Assembly: GCA_023897205.1 (NCBI GenBank)
Contig: JAHWDD010000007.1
Location: forward strand, 2,542,001 to 2,606,000
DNA length: 64,000 nt
Direction: 5' to 3'
Source of the DNA: Exophiala sp. HKRS030
Taxonomy: Eukaryota > Ascomycota > Eurotiomycetes > Chaetothyriales > Herpotrichiellaceae
The notes under the pieces are model-generated. The model was not told the DNA's origin and searched no databases. It was given only the letters and a program-made list of their open reading frames with translations. Shown piece by piece: positions 1 to 12,118 of this stretch; the stretch's first letter is position 1; the number at the start of each line of letters is the position of its first letter. The position numbers and the translations under genes were made by a program.

Positions 1-892
1 ATCCCCGCCATCATACATGCTCCGAGATGCATCTGGTTAGGCACTTCGTCTCCTCACGTCGGGATGCAAATTGATTCAAATTGAATCAATTGACAGATCT
101 TGTCACACCGACATCAACTTGGCACCAAATTTCCGTAAAAGGATTAAACTCTTTCTTCTTTGAGGAATTTGCTGAAACCAACCCGAAAATCTCTTGTGCC
201 AAGAAGACACCATCACGGAATTAGTCGTCGATACATCAACTTCAACGATGATTACCATAAACAGAAAATGTACCTACGCTTTTGAGCCTCTGTCTGGGAG
301 AGGTGATTTTTAAAAGTACCAGTTTCTGGACTGACTCTCTGATACTCCCCAGGACCGTGAATTTAATTCTGTCAAAGAATACCGGAAAGGGTAAGCCCAG
401 CGATGAAGTCACTCAACAGGGACAGTCGTCGCGAATGGTTCGAGTCATCACTGACTTAATGAATCTGTACATCAACTTGTGGCGCATTAACCCCATCAGG
501 CAATAAAATCGCAGGATATGGAAATCACTAATTTGCCGACCCTGAAGTCTTTCTTTGGCTTTGGAAGATGCCCATTTTACATAATGCAACTCATTTGTAC
601 GCTATTGACCTAATTTGAAAGCGGCACAGCTCAAGCTTGCCGGAGTATTGATAAAATGCTGCCACACTCTGCAATTATGAGGGAGTAGATGATATCGTAA
701 TCTAGAGACCATCAAATTGCCTTTTTCGAGAAGACTACGCAATTGTGCTCGACATCTTCAGAAGAACTAGATAGCGCCAGAATGAAAAAACCTGTCATGG
801 AGCACGAGAAAAAGGTGGGCCAACACCAAAACGCCAACGCTAAGTATCGAGACAATCACAAGCGTCCTGTAAGCCCAAATGAGACATCGACG
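1..892. other. Gene-less left edge, downstream of ATG18
   Basis: Only short open frames without recognisable similarity are seen. The 3' untranslated region of the minus-strand ATG18 gene must lie in the right part of this stretch. Nothing else is recognised. Confidence 0.5.
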
Positions 893-2404
893 TCAATAAT
901 CAACTCCGGAGCCACCCATTTTGTCGTGAATGTCGAGGACTCTGCGCGCCCTCAGTTAGGAATGTGAGAAAGAGACATAACATAAGGACTTACGAATATT
1001 GCCTGCTCAGTGTGCCTTCTCCGCCCTTGGCAAGATCAATGTTGAACACGTAGAAATTGCCCTCACTAGTGACCACCATAATCTGTGGAGAGTTACTGTT
1101 CATCGCCACAACACTTCGAAGTTGGCCTGGAGAGGTGCCAGATGCGGAACGAGGGAGACGTATCCAAGCAAAATCGCGTGAAGGCTCCCACATCTCCGCC
1201 ACGCCTTTCGGAAGATAACCTCCGACGGTTGATGCCAGATTAATGCCAACGTTTTGGCTGGTCCTTCGCAGTAATCCCATAAAGGTGCCATTAGGTTTAC
1301 GTCCCGATAAGGCACTTGGTGACCCCGGCTCGTCTTCATCATCAGCCGCATTTTCGAATGGGAGCTCCTTGCTTTGACTGAGACGACGAGTGAAGGGAGT
1401 ACCTGTCTTGGTGGGAGACGCAGGATCTTGGTGGTCATCATGGATATGGGTCTGAGGCCCCAGCTTGAATATGTGGATAGTTTCGGTGGCTGACGACACA
1501 CACAAAAGGGTAGAAGTGATATTGAATGCCATACTGTAAATCCGAGAAGGCATAGAGCCACGGCGAAACTGATAAAGTTTATGCGCATCAGGGACGGAAA
1601 ACACCCGAATGATGGTTCCCTTGTCGGAAGCGGTCGCTAAGATTGTGCCCTCATTGTTAAAGGTAATACATGATAGTGGTGATCTGTGAGCCTCCACCAC
1701 ATTAACCGCTTCCAATTTGACAGCATCAAAGATCAGGACTTCTCCCGATGTTGGAGGTACATGGGTGGTGTTTGGTGGTGCATGCGAAGGAGGTGCAAAG
1801 GAAGATGATACAGCTTTTTGTGGCAACGGGTACGCAAGGTAGCAGTTCTCAGATGAAGGTGAAAGAGCACAGATAGCTGTGGTAACTGTCAGTAAACGTG
1901 TAGGACGGTGGGTTGTGCCTCAGGGCGATTCGAACCTGTAGGATTTGGAGATGTTTCAATGGTGTAGAGCAATTTCATGGTCTGAATGTCGTAGAGGTAT
2001 ATCTGATCTTCAAGAACTATTACAAGTCTTTTTCGGTTCAACCGGACTGAGAGCACGGTGGTAGGGAATGTGAGTTCGCAGATGATTGAATTACGCTGGG
2101 GAGGGTTAGATTGGTGCTGCGGAAGAGTAGGGCGGCCGTACTTTTGTATTCTTGATCTGTAGTCGCCTCGGCGAGAGGATGAGGGCCACCAATGAGGTGG
2201 AAAATAGCATCTCAAGGATGGCGATGTTGCCTGCGTCCCTTGATTCGAAGCATTTTGCAAAAGGATCGGTGGTGAAGATGCGAAACCCTCTGGAGGTACC
2301 TAGAGCGTGGATGTGAGTGGAAGCAAAGTAAACGGAGCGATAGCCCACGCACCAACAGCCAAATGACTGTAGTCCTGATTGAAGGTAACAAAATTCATGG
2401 CCAT
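893..2404 (-). CDS. ATG18: Atg18, PROPPIN WD40 autophagy protein
   Basis: Autophagy-related beta-propeller that binds PI3P and PI(3,5)P2 on the phagophore and vacuole and works with Atg2 in membrane expansion. Five exons can be read on the minus strand: 2404-2353, 2299-2142, 2095-1936, 1876-994 and 941-893, giving 433 aa. The start [18 protein letters not shown] is the typical Atg18 N-terminus. The phosphoinositide-binding FRRG motif lies near residue 226 (in [15 protein letters not shown]), and the blade sequences [29 protein letters not shown] and [14 protein letters not shown] are family hallmarks. Without splicing of the last intron (donor GTAAGT at 993) the protein would stop right after RQYS; with it, 16 more residues ending GGSGVDY are added. 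A Ser/Asp-rich loop follows blade 5, as usual in filamentous fungi. It is divergent to MLH1. Family assignment is secure; the exact last exon is inferred. Confidence 0.95.
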
Positions 2405-3110
2405 ATTAGAGGAATGGACAGCTTCGGACAGGGTGTTATAAGTATTGGTGTGCCATGGGATGTTTCCTCGTGCAAGCGTGGGGTGTCGCGCAGGTTCAGA
2501 GAAGAGGTTCACCAGATCGGCGATGTCGAGTAAGGAGATTGAAGAATAGGCCTGTTATCGAGGCTACGAAGAGGACTGGCTGGGTATGGTCACCCGAGGG
2601 CCAGGGGTGTGTGCTATGTTTGTTCCAAGCAGAAATCCGGGGAAGGACTTGAGATTTATACAGAGCGCTGGTCTTGGGTGCTACAAGATGGATTGCATGT
2701 GACGTTGCTGGCGAGTTGAGGATCGGGGAGACAACAAGGCAGGTATGCCGAAACCTAGTTTGGGACTGTAGGGCTAACCAATTGGGTACCTACTTCCATA
2801 GGTGCTTAAGTAACTGTTATAGGTACAGAGTTACATGCGTATTTACCTAAAAGATACCTCACGAACAATACCTATATCTTATGAACCCAAGGTGACGATG
2901 GTCGCTCCTGCCCTGAAAACTTAGCGTGCAGAGTGCCTGCCATGTGGTCCAACTACGAAGTTTTACCATCCTTTGCTCCTTCCTTGAGTCAATCCTCAGG
3001 TAAGTGGCTGCCTACACAAAGTAAATAGGCACCAACACTCCTATCTTGTCGGACACGATATCCATCACCGAACGCATGCCTGTCACGTCAAGGGCATCTC
3101 CACTTCAAAT
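2405..3110. promoter_or_regulatory. Divergent promoter region ATG18/MLH1
   Basis: This 706-bp stretch separates two divergent start codons and so must hold both promoters and 5' leaders. It contains TACCTA/TAGGTA-type short motifs around 2780-2870 and no convincing gene. Confidence 0.5.
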
Positions 3111-5448
3111 ATGGTGGATAACATGGAAGTCGACGCATCCCTTCCCCGAGGTGTGAAGCGGAATGCTCAAGAGGCTGGCCTACCTAATGAGCCTCCTCGG
3201 AGAATCAAGGCACGTTATTACCTTCAAATTCTGGGCCGTAGGCGAATGCCTCACTAACCCACTGGAAGGCATTGGATCAAGATGTGGTCAACAAGATCGC
3301 CGCTGGAGAAATCATTGTGGCACCTATGCATGCCTTGAAAGAATTGCTTGAAAATTCAGTTGATGCAGGTTCTACCGCTATCGAGATCCTGGTCAAGGAT
3401 GGCGGACTGAAATTGCTGCAGATTACCGACAATGGGCATGGCATTGATGTAACTTTTCCTCCCTAGCTCACCTTGTGTGGCCATCTACTGAAACCTTGCA
3501 GAAAGACGATTTGCCCATTCTGTGCGAACGTTTCACTACGTCCAAATTGAAGAATTTCGAAGATCTGATGTCTATCGGAACCTACGGCTTTCGTGGTGAA
3601 GCACTTGCCAGCATTAGTCACATTGCACATTTAAAGGTGACCACCAGGACTGGAAATTCTAGCTGTGCCTGGCAGGCTCATTACGCCGATGGAAAATTGA
3701 CTCCAGCGAAACCCGGTCAGAACGCTGAACCTAAGCCTTGTGCCGGTAGACCAGGCACGCAGATCACAGTTGAGGATCTCTTCTACAATATTCCCAATCG
3801 CAGGCGAGCATTCCGATCGCCGTCCGAAGAATATGCCAAGGTACTTGATGTTGTTACCAGGTATGCTGTTCATCGCGAAGGTGTTGCCTTCAGCATCAAG
3901 AAGCATGGTGAGACGGGCGCTGGGTTCTCTGTTGCCTCTGTCGCCACCACAATTGATAGAATACGACAAGCATATGGTACTGCCATTGCTAAAGAACTTG
4001 TGGAATTTTCTGTCGAAGACTCGAAGTGGGGCTTTCGTGCTTCTGGCCACACAACCAACGCAAACTATAGTGTCAAGAGAACATCTTTGTTGTTGTTCAT
4101 TAACAATCGTTCCGTTGAGTCATCGGCCGTCAAGAAAGCTATCGAGCAGATCTACCAAGCTTTTCTTCCGAAGGGTGGCCATCCATTTACATATCTTAGT
4201 CTCGATATCGACCCAGGCCGCGTCGATGTTAATGTTCATCCCACTAAGCGGGAGGTGCACTTTCTCCATGAGGATGAAATTATTGAACTCATTTGCTCTG
4301 CAATTCGCGAGAAGCTCTCCCAGGTTGACGCCAGTCGTACATTCAAAACGCAGACATTGCTTCCCGGTGTGACGCCAATGACTCCCATTCATACCCACAC
4401 CACTTCTGTTGGAGACGACACGCAACTACGGAATGCCCAGTCGAGAAACTCTTCTACTACCAAAAAACCTTACGAAAACAACCTCATCCGCACAGATTCT
4501 AGGATGCGCAAAATTACTTCAATGTTGGCCCCAGCCCTGAGTACAGACACATCAATCGGTGAGCTTGACGATGGAGACAATGGGATTCAAATCACCGCCA
4601 CTTCCCGAGAGCCAGTCCAGATTCGCCTTACATCTGTCAAAGACCTTCGTGCGGCAGTTCGGGAGTCGATGCACAACACGCTGACAGAGGTCTTCGCATC
4701 TTCGACGTATGTTGGCTTGGTGGACAGCAGCCGCAGGCTAGCAGCAATCCAGTCCGGTGTCAAGCTCTACCTTGTTGATTACGGTATGACATCAGCTGAA
4801 TATTTCTACCAAGTTGGACTTACCGACTTTGGGAATTTTGGTATCATCAAGTTTGAGCCACCCGCCGCACTGAGGGATCTACTTGATATTGCAGCACAGT
4901 ACGAAATAGATCATTCGCCTGATTGCGAGGATTTGCCGAAAAGCGAAGTCGTTGAAAGAGTCTACAAACAATTGATGGAGCGTCGGCAAATGCTATCCGA
5001 ATACTTTTCACTCGAGATTTCCGACGACGGAAAGCTTGAAGCCATACCGATGCTGGTAAAGGGATACGTACCATGCACGGCTAAGTTACCAACTTTTCTG
5101 CTACGCCTCGGGCCTTTTGTCGATTGGACGAATGAAGAAGGCTGTTTTCGTACTTTTCTAAGAGAATTGGCCTCGTTCTATACCCCAGAGCAGCTGCCTC
5201 TGTTGAGCTCTCCAAGAGACCCACATGTCGCTAAATCACAGATCCCACCAACCGCAGGCTCTAATGATGTCCCTGATGATGACAGTGCAACGAGTCTAAC
5301 GAAGCGACACAAGGAGATAGAAAAGGCTCTTGAACATGTCCTCTTCCCTGCTTTTCGATCACGCATTATTGCCACCAATAGTATGCTCAAAGGTGTGACC
5401 GAGGTTGCCAATCTGAAAGGATTATACCGTATTTTCGAGCGTTGCTGA
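3111..5448 (+). CDS. MLH1: DNA mismatch repair protein Mlh1
   Basis: MutL-type ATPase that pairs with Pms1 to act after MutS-alpha/beta mismatch recognition in the nucleus. Three exons: 3111-3209, 3269-3448 and 3502-5448, giving 741 aa, close to the usual fungal length. GHKL ATPase motifs are visible: [11 protein letters not shown] (about 40), ITDNGHGID (85-93) and [13 protein letters not shown] (about 118). [15 protein letters not shown] and the C-terminal FERC end, which in MutL-alpha contributes to the endonuclease metal site, are present. The start is the first ATG of the frame that continues through [10 protein letters not shown]. The first intron (3210-3268) appears to use a GC donor (AAG^GCACGT) with a good CTAAC branch site, because no GT donor gives the correct frame. 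The second intron (GTAACT...TTGCAG) is canonical. Confidence 0.95.
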
Positions 5449-7120
5449 ACAGTACTTGATCGGACCATAACTTAGATATTGGGTGTAAATATTCGCGCCA
5501 TGAGATTGAAACCAAACAGTTGGATGCTGCTGCGAGTAGCCGTTGAGATATAGTACGTCGAAACCACCGTACCTGTACATATACATACCTAAAGAATTCG
5601 TCTTCCATCGATAACAGATCATGTTCTGCACACACACATACAACCCCGATCTAACGTATAAGATCAAGTAACGTAACAAAATACATTACACTTCCCGCAC
5701 GGATCCCCTCTGCAGAACAGGCAATGCCGACAATTCACCTGTCTCGTGACGTGACGACGACAAGACCCTCTACTACAAGACATGGAGATCCACAGACGAA
5801 AGAGCCCAACGTAGATATCTTCTCACAAATGGGATGGGAGAGGCTAGGATGGGATGGGATGGGATGAGATGGGATTGTGTAATGTCGACTCGATGGATAC
5901 AAGTCGGAATGGCAAGCTCAGATACTACTGCTCTTACCGTCGAATCGTCGGCGGTTGATGTCGGCGCCAGAATCATGTTTGATGTTTGCAGATTGCTAGT
6001 ATTCGCCGTGGATGTTTATTTCGGGTGGACTGTGGAATGGATATTGATATGTTTACGAGGGAGAGTTGCAAGATACATAGAAAATAGAGAATGGAGAATG
6101 GAGAATGGAGAGGGGAAATTCGGGCAGGAGGGAATGAATAACAGGTGTTGTGTGGAAATGAAGGTCAAATTGAAGTCGTAAGTGTATGTGTATATTTGTA
6201 GGTATGTAGGTGGATATAGGCATAACTCTATCAACGGGGAATTCTTGACCAACTTTCATCGACGATTCTTGCTCTCAGACATGTGCATGCAGCTCCAAAT
6301 ACCATGCCGAACGCCCTAAAGACAATAACTATATGCCTGACCTTAGTCTACCGCAGTATAAACCGTCAGAACGTTTGGGGATGGCGAGGATGGAAAAGTT
6401 GCGAAATAGACAAGGCGTAATATGTAGCTGAACTCCGTCGCAAAATGAAAAGTGCCGCCGCCAGAAGTGGGACAGGAGACACGGGTTTGATCGCCATCCG
6501 GGAAATCTTATGTTCGCGGCACGCCTCGATAACCGAATCACAGATTCAGAGGCATGTCATAAAATTCAAACCTCTGACAAAGGTTTAAGATCTTGTTCTT
6601 GGAGGGAGGTTCTGATCTGAGTGAGAAAACAAAATGCCGATTTGAAGGAGGGCGAATGTAGAGAGTCGAGAGTTGCCATGATCGCGGCGACGAACGGTGC
6701 GGCAGAAACGGTGGGTGGTGTCAATTCCGCACCTCGGAGCACGTCCCGCAACGACGGAAAGACTTTTGCTCGACTCTTCGCTTCCGTTGGAATCGGTAAA
6801 CCCCGCCTCGATTTGCCCCTCACTAACCACCAGTGCAAAGTCTTCTGTGGAGATCACAGAAGTGAAGGCGACATCTGATCCGTCCCTTGCGGGACCCCTT
6901 CCATCACTCACTCTGGTCAACTTGACTCTACGTTCGTTCTTCTGGACCGAAATCCATCCGAGGGTCTTTGGACGCATTGATAGCCGAGGACAATCTAGCC
7001 CATTATTGGAAGTATGTTTAGTCTCATTCATCTCCGTATCGTAGTCATCATGGTGTGCACCTCGCCTTCGAGATTCCTCACATGTATGGACTTTGTCGAA
7101 TGTTTGTCGTGCAACGTGAT
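5449..7120. other. Convergent intergenic region MLH1/CPR
   Basis: It holds the 3' ends of two convergent genes. Low-complexity tracts occur: GGGAT repeats around 5831-5873 and GGAGAAT repeats around 6085-6113. A minus-strand open frame of about 148 codons near 6585-7031 has no recognisable similarity and is not annotated. Confidence 0.4.
5851..5873 (+). repeat. GGGAT tandem repeat, potential G-quadruplex
   Basis: Runs of GGG spaced by AT occur at 5851, 5856 and 5861, with a further GGG at 5871. This meets the loose G-quadruplex pattern. It lies in the 3' flank of MLH1. Confidence 0.5.
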
Positions 7121-9251
7121 CTAAGACCAGACGTCTTCTTGATACACACCACTGCTTCGCATGCTCTTGACAACTTGTTCGGCTTTTTTATCATCGATGC
7201 CTCTCTCTTGAGCGATGATCTGACCGAGGACCTCGTTTACCTCTCGCGCCATGTGGGAAGCATCACCACAAACGTAAAAGTTGGCCTTTTGTTGCAAGAG
7301 ATCGTTGACAAGCTTGCCATTTTCTTTGATGAGGTGCTGTACATAAACCTTCTTTGAGGTTTCGCGAGAGAAGGCATTGAAAATGATCAGCTTATCTCCA
7401 AGAGCTTGTTTGTAAACCTGCGCAAACGCCGTTAGTGGTAACTTTGCAAGAGAACATGATATTATTTCTTACCTCCCATTCTTCTTTGTAAAGCCAGTCT
7501 TCGCTTGGTTTTCTACAGCCATAGAAGAGAACTGTCGTTCCCACCTCTTCTCCACGCTTGGCAAGTTCGGCGCGTTCTTGCACAAAGCCTCGGAAAGGAG
7601 CGACACCAGTGCCAGGACCAACCATAATCACGGGTTTGCTAGGGTTTGAAGGAAGTTTGAAGTTTGAATGGCGAACGTGCACGGGAACATGGATTCCATC
7701 ATATTTGTTGCGGGGACCAGTAATCTCGTACGTCAAGCCATGAGGAGACGGGTCGGGATCACCATTCTGCTTCTGTTTCAGTGCCAAGAGGTAGTTTGTC
7801 GTAACACCTTTGACGATGTGACCGGCTCCTGGAACGCGAATTGACTCGACAACTGCAGTAATAGAGATCTTCTGTGGCTGCACAACAGACGAGGAAGAGA
7901 TCGAGTAGTATCGGGGTTGAATCTTGTTCAAACCTTCCACCAAGGCGGAGAAGGGAACGGCCGACCATGGTTCGGGAGAGATAACGGCCAAGGCTTGGGC
8001 AATGTTGAAGAGTTGCGACGAGATCTTCTCCTTGAAATAGTCGGGATCAGAACCTAGTTTGGTGGCCTCCTTCTTTGCGGCCTCGGATGGCGCAAAGGCA
8101 GCCAAGGTAGAAATGAATTGACGGGAAACAGGGGCGCAGATCTCCATGTGGTAGCGGACAGCAGCTTCGTAAGTGGTTGGAGTTGGGAAAGGAACCTTGG
8201 CGGTTGGGTCGATACCCTTCAGACTGATGACTGTGTGTCTCTTTGCATCCAGGCCGAATACCTTGAGGAAGCGGTCTACCTCCAAGCCAGCGTTGGTTGG
8301 CCAGACTGCAATGTGATCACCGGTAGTATAGGACATGTTTGAGCCGGAGATGTCGATCTCGACGTGAAGGCAGTTCCGATCTTTGACGGTGAAGACTTCT
8401 TTGGATGACTCGATGGGTGCAATAAAAGGGTTGTGGGCATTGTAAGGGCCTCTCTGAGAGCCTTCCAAGTGGTTCTTGTTGGGTTCGCCCAAGTAGACGG
8501 TGTCATCTTCGATGGAGAGATCTGCTCTTTCGTCGACACTGAACACGGGTTCGTAGACAGCCTCTCGCTCCTCAAGACCCATCTTCTCGGTGAGGGCAGC
8601 CCACATGGGCTCCTTCCAGGCGAGGAAATCCTCCTCCATGGTACCTGCGCCATCATCACCTTCACCAGCCTCGCCGATTCTCTCTGCACCAAGTTTGGTG
8701 AGAATTTTGTCGAGGTTGCGAACCATCAGGTTGTAGTGCTCATAGGTGTTGTTGCCAAGACCGAAAGCCACGTACTTGAGTTTGGACAATGGTTTGTCGT
8801 CGCTGGCCTCTGAGAAGGAAGGAGGGTCACCATTGATGAATTCCCAAAATTCGACGGCGTTATCGGTGGGTTCACCTTCACCGTAAGTCGCCATGACGAA
8901 AAAGGCAACCTTATCTTCTGGGAAGGTGTCGAGGTTTTCCAGATCATAGTCTTCCAAGTCGGCGGTCATGGTCTTGAGGCCAAAGCGAGCGGAACCCTCT
9001 TTGGCAAGACGGGAAGCATAATCTTCGGCAGTTCCGGTCTGAGAACCGTAGAAGATGACACAGTTCTTGCCCAGCTCTTCCAACTTTTCAACAATATTGC
9101 GAGAACCTTTCTTAGCGGCATTGCCGTTGAGGTTGGAATTGGCATATGGATCTTTGGGTACGCCCCAGTATGTTCCCTTGGTGAAATAGGCAAGACTACC
9201 GATAAGGAGCAATGCGAGGACAATGATGTCCAAAGTGTCGACCTGGGCCAT
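7121..9251 (-). CDS. CPR1: NADPH-cytochrome P450 reductase
   Basis: ER-anchored diflavin reductase that passes electrons from NADPH through FAD and FMN to microsomal P450s such as those of ergosterol synthesis. Two exons, 9251-7473 and 7417-7121, give 691 aa, the normal length. An N-terminal membrane anchor (about residues 8-23, IIVLALLLIGSLAYF) is followed by the FMN-binding YGSQTGTAEDYASRL (about 68-82) and ATYGEGEPTDNA. The FAD motif RYYSISSSS (about 449), the NADP-binding GPGTGVAPFRGF (about 543) and the conserved C-terminal DVWS follow. The single intron (7418-7472, GTAAGA...GCGCAG) is phase 0 after KEEWE and has a CTAAC branch site. The DVWS end is only reached after splicing. The gene is divergent to the TAO3/PAG1 gene. 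Confidence 0.96.
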
Positions 9252-9542
9252 TGTGGCGGTGGGGGTGGTGGATTGAGGAGGGAGACGGAAGAGGGGTGTG
9301 AACCAGGAGAGGTCAACCTTGGTCGTATAGGGATTCTCTTTCAGGACAGAGGAATGATGAAGAAGGCCAGAACAGTAGAATTAATTGTTATCTGGCCAGT
9401 GTGGCATGTGGGGAGCGAAGTCAAGATGATGCGAAGAACAGCGTGGAGGGTGGAAGAAACAATGTCGGATGGTGATAGACTTATGTGGCCTGACTTGCCA
9501 AGAGTTCGGCAGCCTGGGGTATGGACTGATTGTGAAAGGTGC

Positions 9543-9595
9543 GGTATGGTGGTAGGGTGGTCGGGTGGTAGGATGGTAGAGTGGTAGGGTAGGGT
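9543..9595 (+). repeat. G/T-rich GGTGGTAGG imperfect tandem repeat
   Basis: Imperfect units of about 8-9 nt (GGTGGTAGG, GTGGTCGG, GTGGTAGGAT, GGTAGAGT) run for about 50 nt with strong strand asymmetry. They lie about 300 bp upstream of the CPR start codon. Confidence 0.7.
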
Positions 9596-9763
9596 GTTGC
9601 TGGTGCCGTGGGCGTGCCAGGCCCAGAGTCCGGCTGCGAGCCTGCAAATATGGAGAGTGCGGGTTCAAGCCGGAGCAGCCCTGACCACCCAGGTGCTGCC
9701 TAGGTACCTAGGTAAGTATGTAGATACTTGACAATTGTTAGGCCCGGGTGCGGGTGCGGATAT

Positions 9764-9791
9764 GGGCGTGGGCGTGGGCGTGGGAGTGGGG
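9764..9791 (+). promoter_or_regulatory. Canonical G-quadruplex motif
   Basis: Five G-runs (9764, 9770, 9776, 9782, 9788) are separated by uniform 3-nt loops (CGT, CGT, CGT, AGT). The site lies about 510 bp upstream of the CPR start codon, on the non-template strand for PAG1. Whether it folds or regulates anything is inference. Confidence 0.6.
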
Positions 9792-12118
9792 TGATTCGTG
9801 AGCCAGGAAACAGGCTGGTACTTTGCAATTTATGTATTCAGAATTCCGCTGGCGACATTCGCGAGACGGTTGAAGAGGGCGTGGAAGTGATGAAGAATGA
9901 GGTACGGGGTGGGGTGTGTCTGGGAGGAAGGGCAAAGATCAGTCAAGTCGATGTGGGAGAAAAGTCATGGACGTCAATGGAAGAAGGTAAATAGGATTCC
10001 TCAAGATTCCGTGGTGCGGCACGCCGCCATCTACAATTTACCTGAACTAGCGACATGTCCGAACCCGGGGGTAAGACGTCGCGGCTCAGACGGTCCCTAG
10101 GTACTACGGAGTAGGTAGTTAGAGAGTTGCAGTATCTACTCATCTACGCGATACTCCGTATTATTCGTACGGTACATTTAGTTGGCTAATTGGTGCCTCG
10201 GGCCTATTCAGTAACTCACTAATTCATTAACTACCGTAGCTGGTTAGGTATCAAGTACCTCAGTTGGGTACTCGGTGCTCAGTGCCCATTGCCCACGGAG
10301 TAGATAGAGGGGCACGTGTGAATTCCAAGCTTGGGGATTGAGGGGACGAGGGGTCGGAGCGCCCGAAGCCCGAATTGTCCAAGACTCACAGGCTGAGATC
10401 GCCCCCGGAGTAGTAAACCATGCCTAGGTACCCTATACCAAGTACCTAAAATTAACCCGGAGGAACACCACTAAAGGGACCCTTCAATCCTTCGACCGTA
10501 CCTACGGCGACTATAATATCTACCCAGAGGTAACACGTAGGTATCTAAGCACCCATCTCTACATATCTAGGTACCAAGTAGGGTACAAGCCGGGCCCAAG
10601 GCCCAATGTAAACTGCCTGGAGTAGATCATACGATTCGTATCTCTCAGGTCAGTCTCGTCAGTATCTTGCTTCCACCCATCACAACAAGGACAGTGGAAA
10701 TCCGGAGGACGGTGCACCCGGTGTTCACATTGTAGGGGAATCACTTTGTCTACGGAGTACTTTCAGACCATTCATCTTCCACGGAACTCTACCAAGGCAA
10801 ATTGTGCCTCGCGCTGTCGAAAGAGCCGACTCGTTCGTCGAAGCGCCGGCAGCGAGCTTCGGCCATTGCGGGCGGTCCCCGAAGTTGCAGCGGCTTGCAG
10901 AATTTGCCCGCCTCTTGGATCGGCCATGGCCAGATGCCAACCTTGTCACCTTGTCCTGTCGCTTTTTCGTCTCTACCTGATCTCTGCACTTGGGTTGCTC
11001 TCGGTTTGTCTATTCCTTCCGACGCATCAGTGACCAAGGACGCGGCACTCGCGTGTTTGCCACGTTTTCATCAGCTGTAATACCAAACCTGACCTCCACC
11101 ATCAGCAATATTGATTGCGTCTTCTCACTGCTGTACAACATTCCAATATTACACGCAAACTGGATCTTTTGCGTCCAGCCCCGTCAGCGCAGCATCTTTC
11201 CCGCGAGTCATCATCGTCATCAGAATCGCCCCTGACTGTATTACGATATCACCTAGCTGCAGCAAATACGATGCGAGTCAGACTCCAAAAACGTTTAATC
11301 CCAGCTACTGATATAAGACATGACGAAGCGACAGGTTCTGGATAATGAATTCGCTCTGACTCGCCCTTTCGTGTGTGCCTCCTCAGCAAATCATATCGTT
11401 TGACACGGATTCTACTTATAGTAGCATTCGCCAGAGATCTGACCTCATGGCCAATCCCTTACTCCCATAGTCTCTGAAGGAGGCATTGTGCGCCAGTGTC
11501 AGTAAGAACACTCTCTATACTATTGGAATTCAATTGACGCTCTCCTGTTCGCCTCCCAATGGACATCTAGTCAGGACTACGCATTGTAGATTGATTCGTT
11601 GCCGAACTTCATACCATACCATCCACACATGACCTACTCCCTTCTCCCACGCATCGCTTCTTGTTTATGATTGGATCTCGACCAATCCCAGGTCACAGCC
11701 GAGTCTCAAATTTTACGGCTTAAGGAACTCCATCTTGTGTGTAGATGCCTCCTTGGGTGCGTACCTGTACCGAGCACAGCGAGTGAACAGTCGTGACCAG
11801 TCGGAGTCGAGGATGATGCTCTTGCATGCCGATTGCCTCTGCTCAGCTGTACTGTCGTGCAACCTGGACATAGACTTCACCGTACGGGTTATCACGTGAC
11901 TGCGGACTTTCCTCCTTCCGTATTCCGTATCGCTCCCTCAATGTGGGAGTCACGGGGAATATACCAACACCGCAAGTGACCGCAACTACAATTTTTGGCT
12001 ACTTCAACACAATCACACCCCTGTTCTGAAGCCGTGTCGTCCTTGTGAGATTCCCCCAGTCCTGGAGCAATGACGCTGTTGTTTTCCCAATCTTCTACAC
12101 GGCCATCTACGGCACACG

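Larger units (their letters stand above)
9252..12118. promoter_or_regulatory. Long divergent promoter region CPR/PAG1
   Basis: This 2.9-kb stretch has no convincing gene. It contains G-rich tracts (9543-9595, 9764-9791), several TACGGAGTA/TACTCCGTA motifs (10105, 10152, 10295, 10751), and repeated CCTAGGTACC-like motifs (9701, 10095, 10430, 10565). The right half probably includes the long leader of the PAG1 gene. Short open frames around 10.7-11.3 kb overlap on both strands and look like chance frames. Confidence 0.5.

Noticed and set aside
6585..7031. 148-codon minus-strand open frame
   Set aside because: No similarity, an opposing frame of similar length is open on the plus strand, and it lies in a convergent 3' region.
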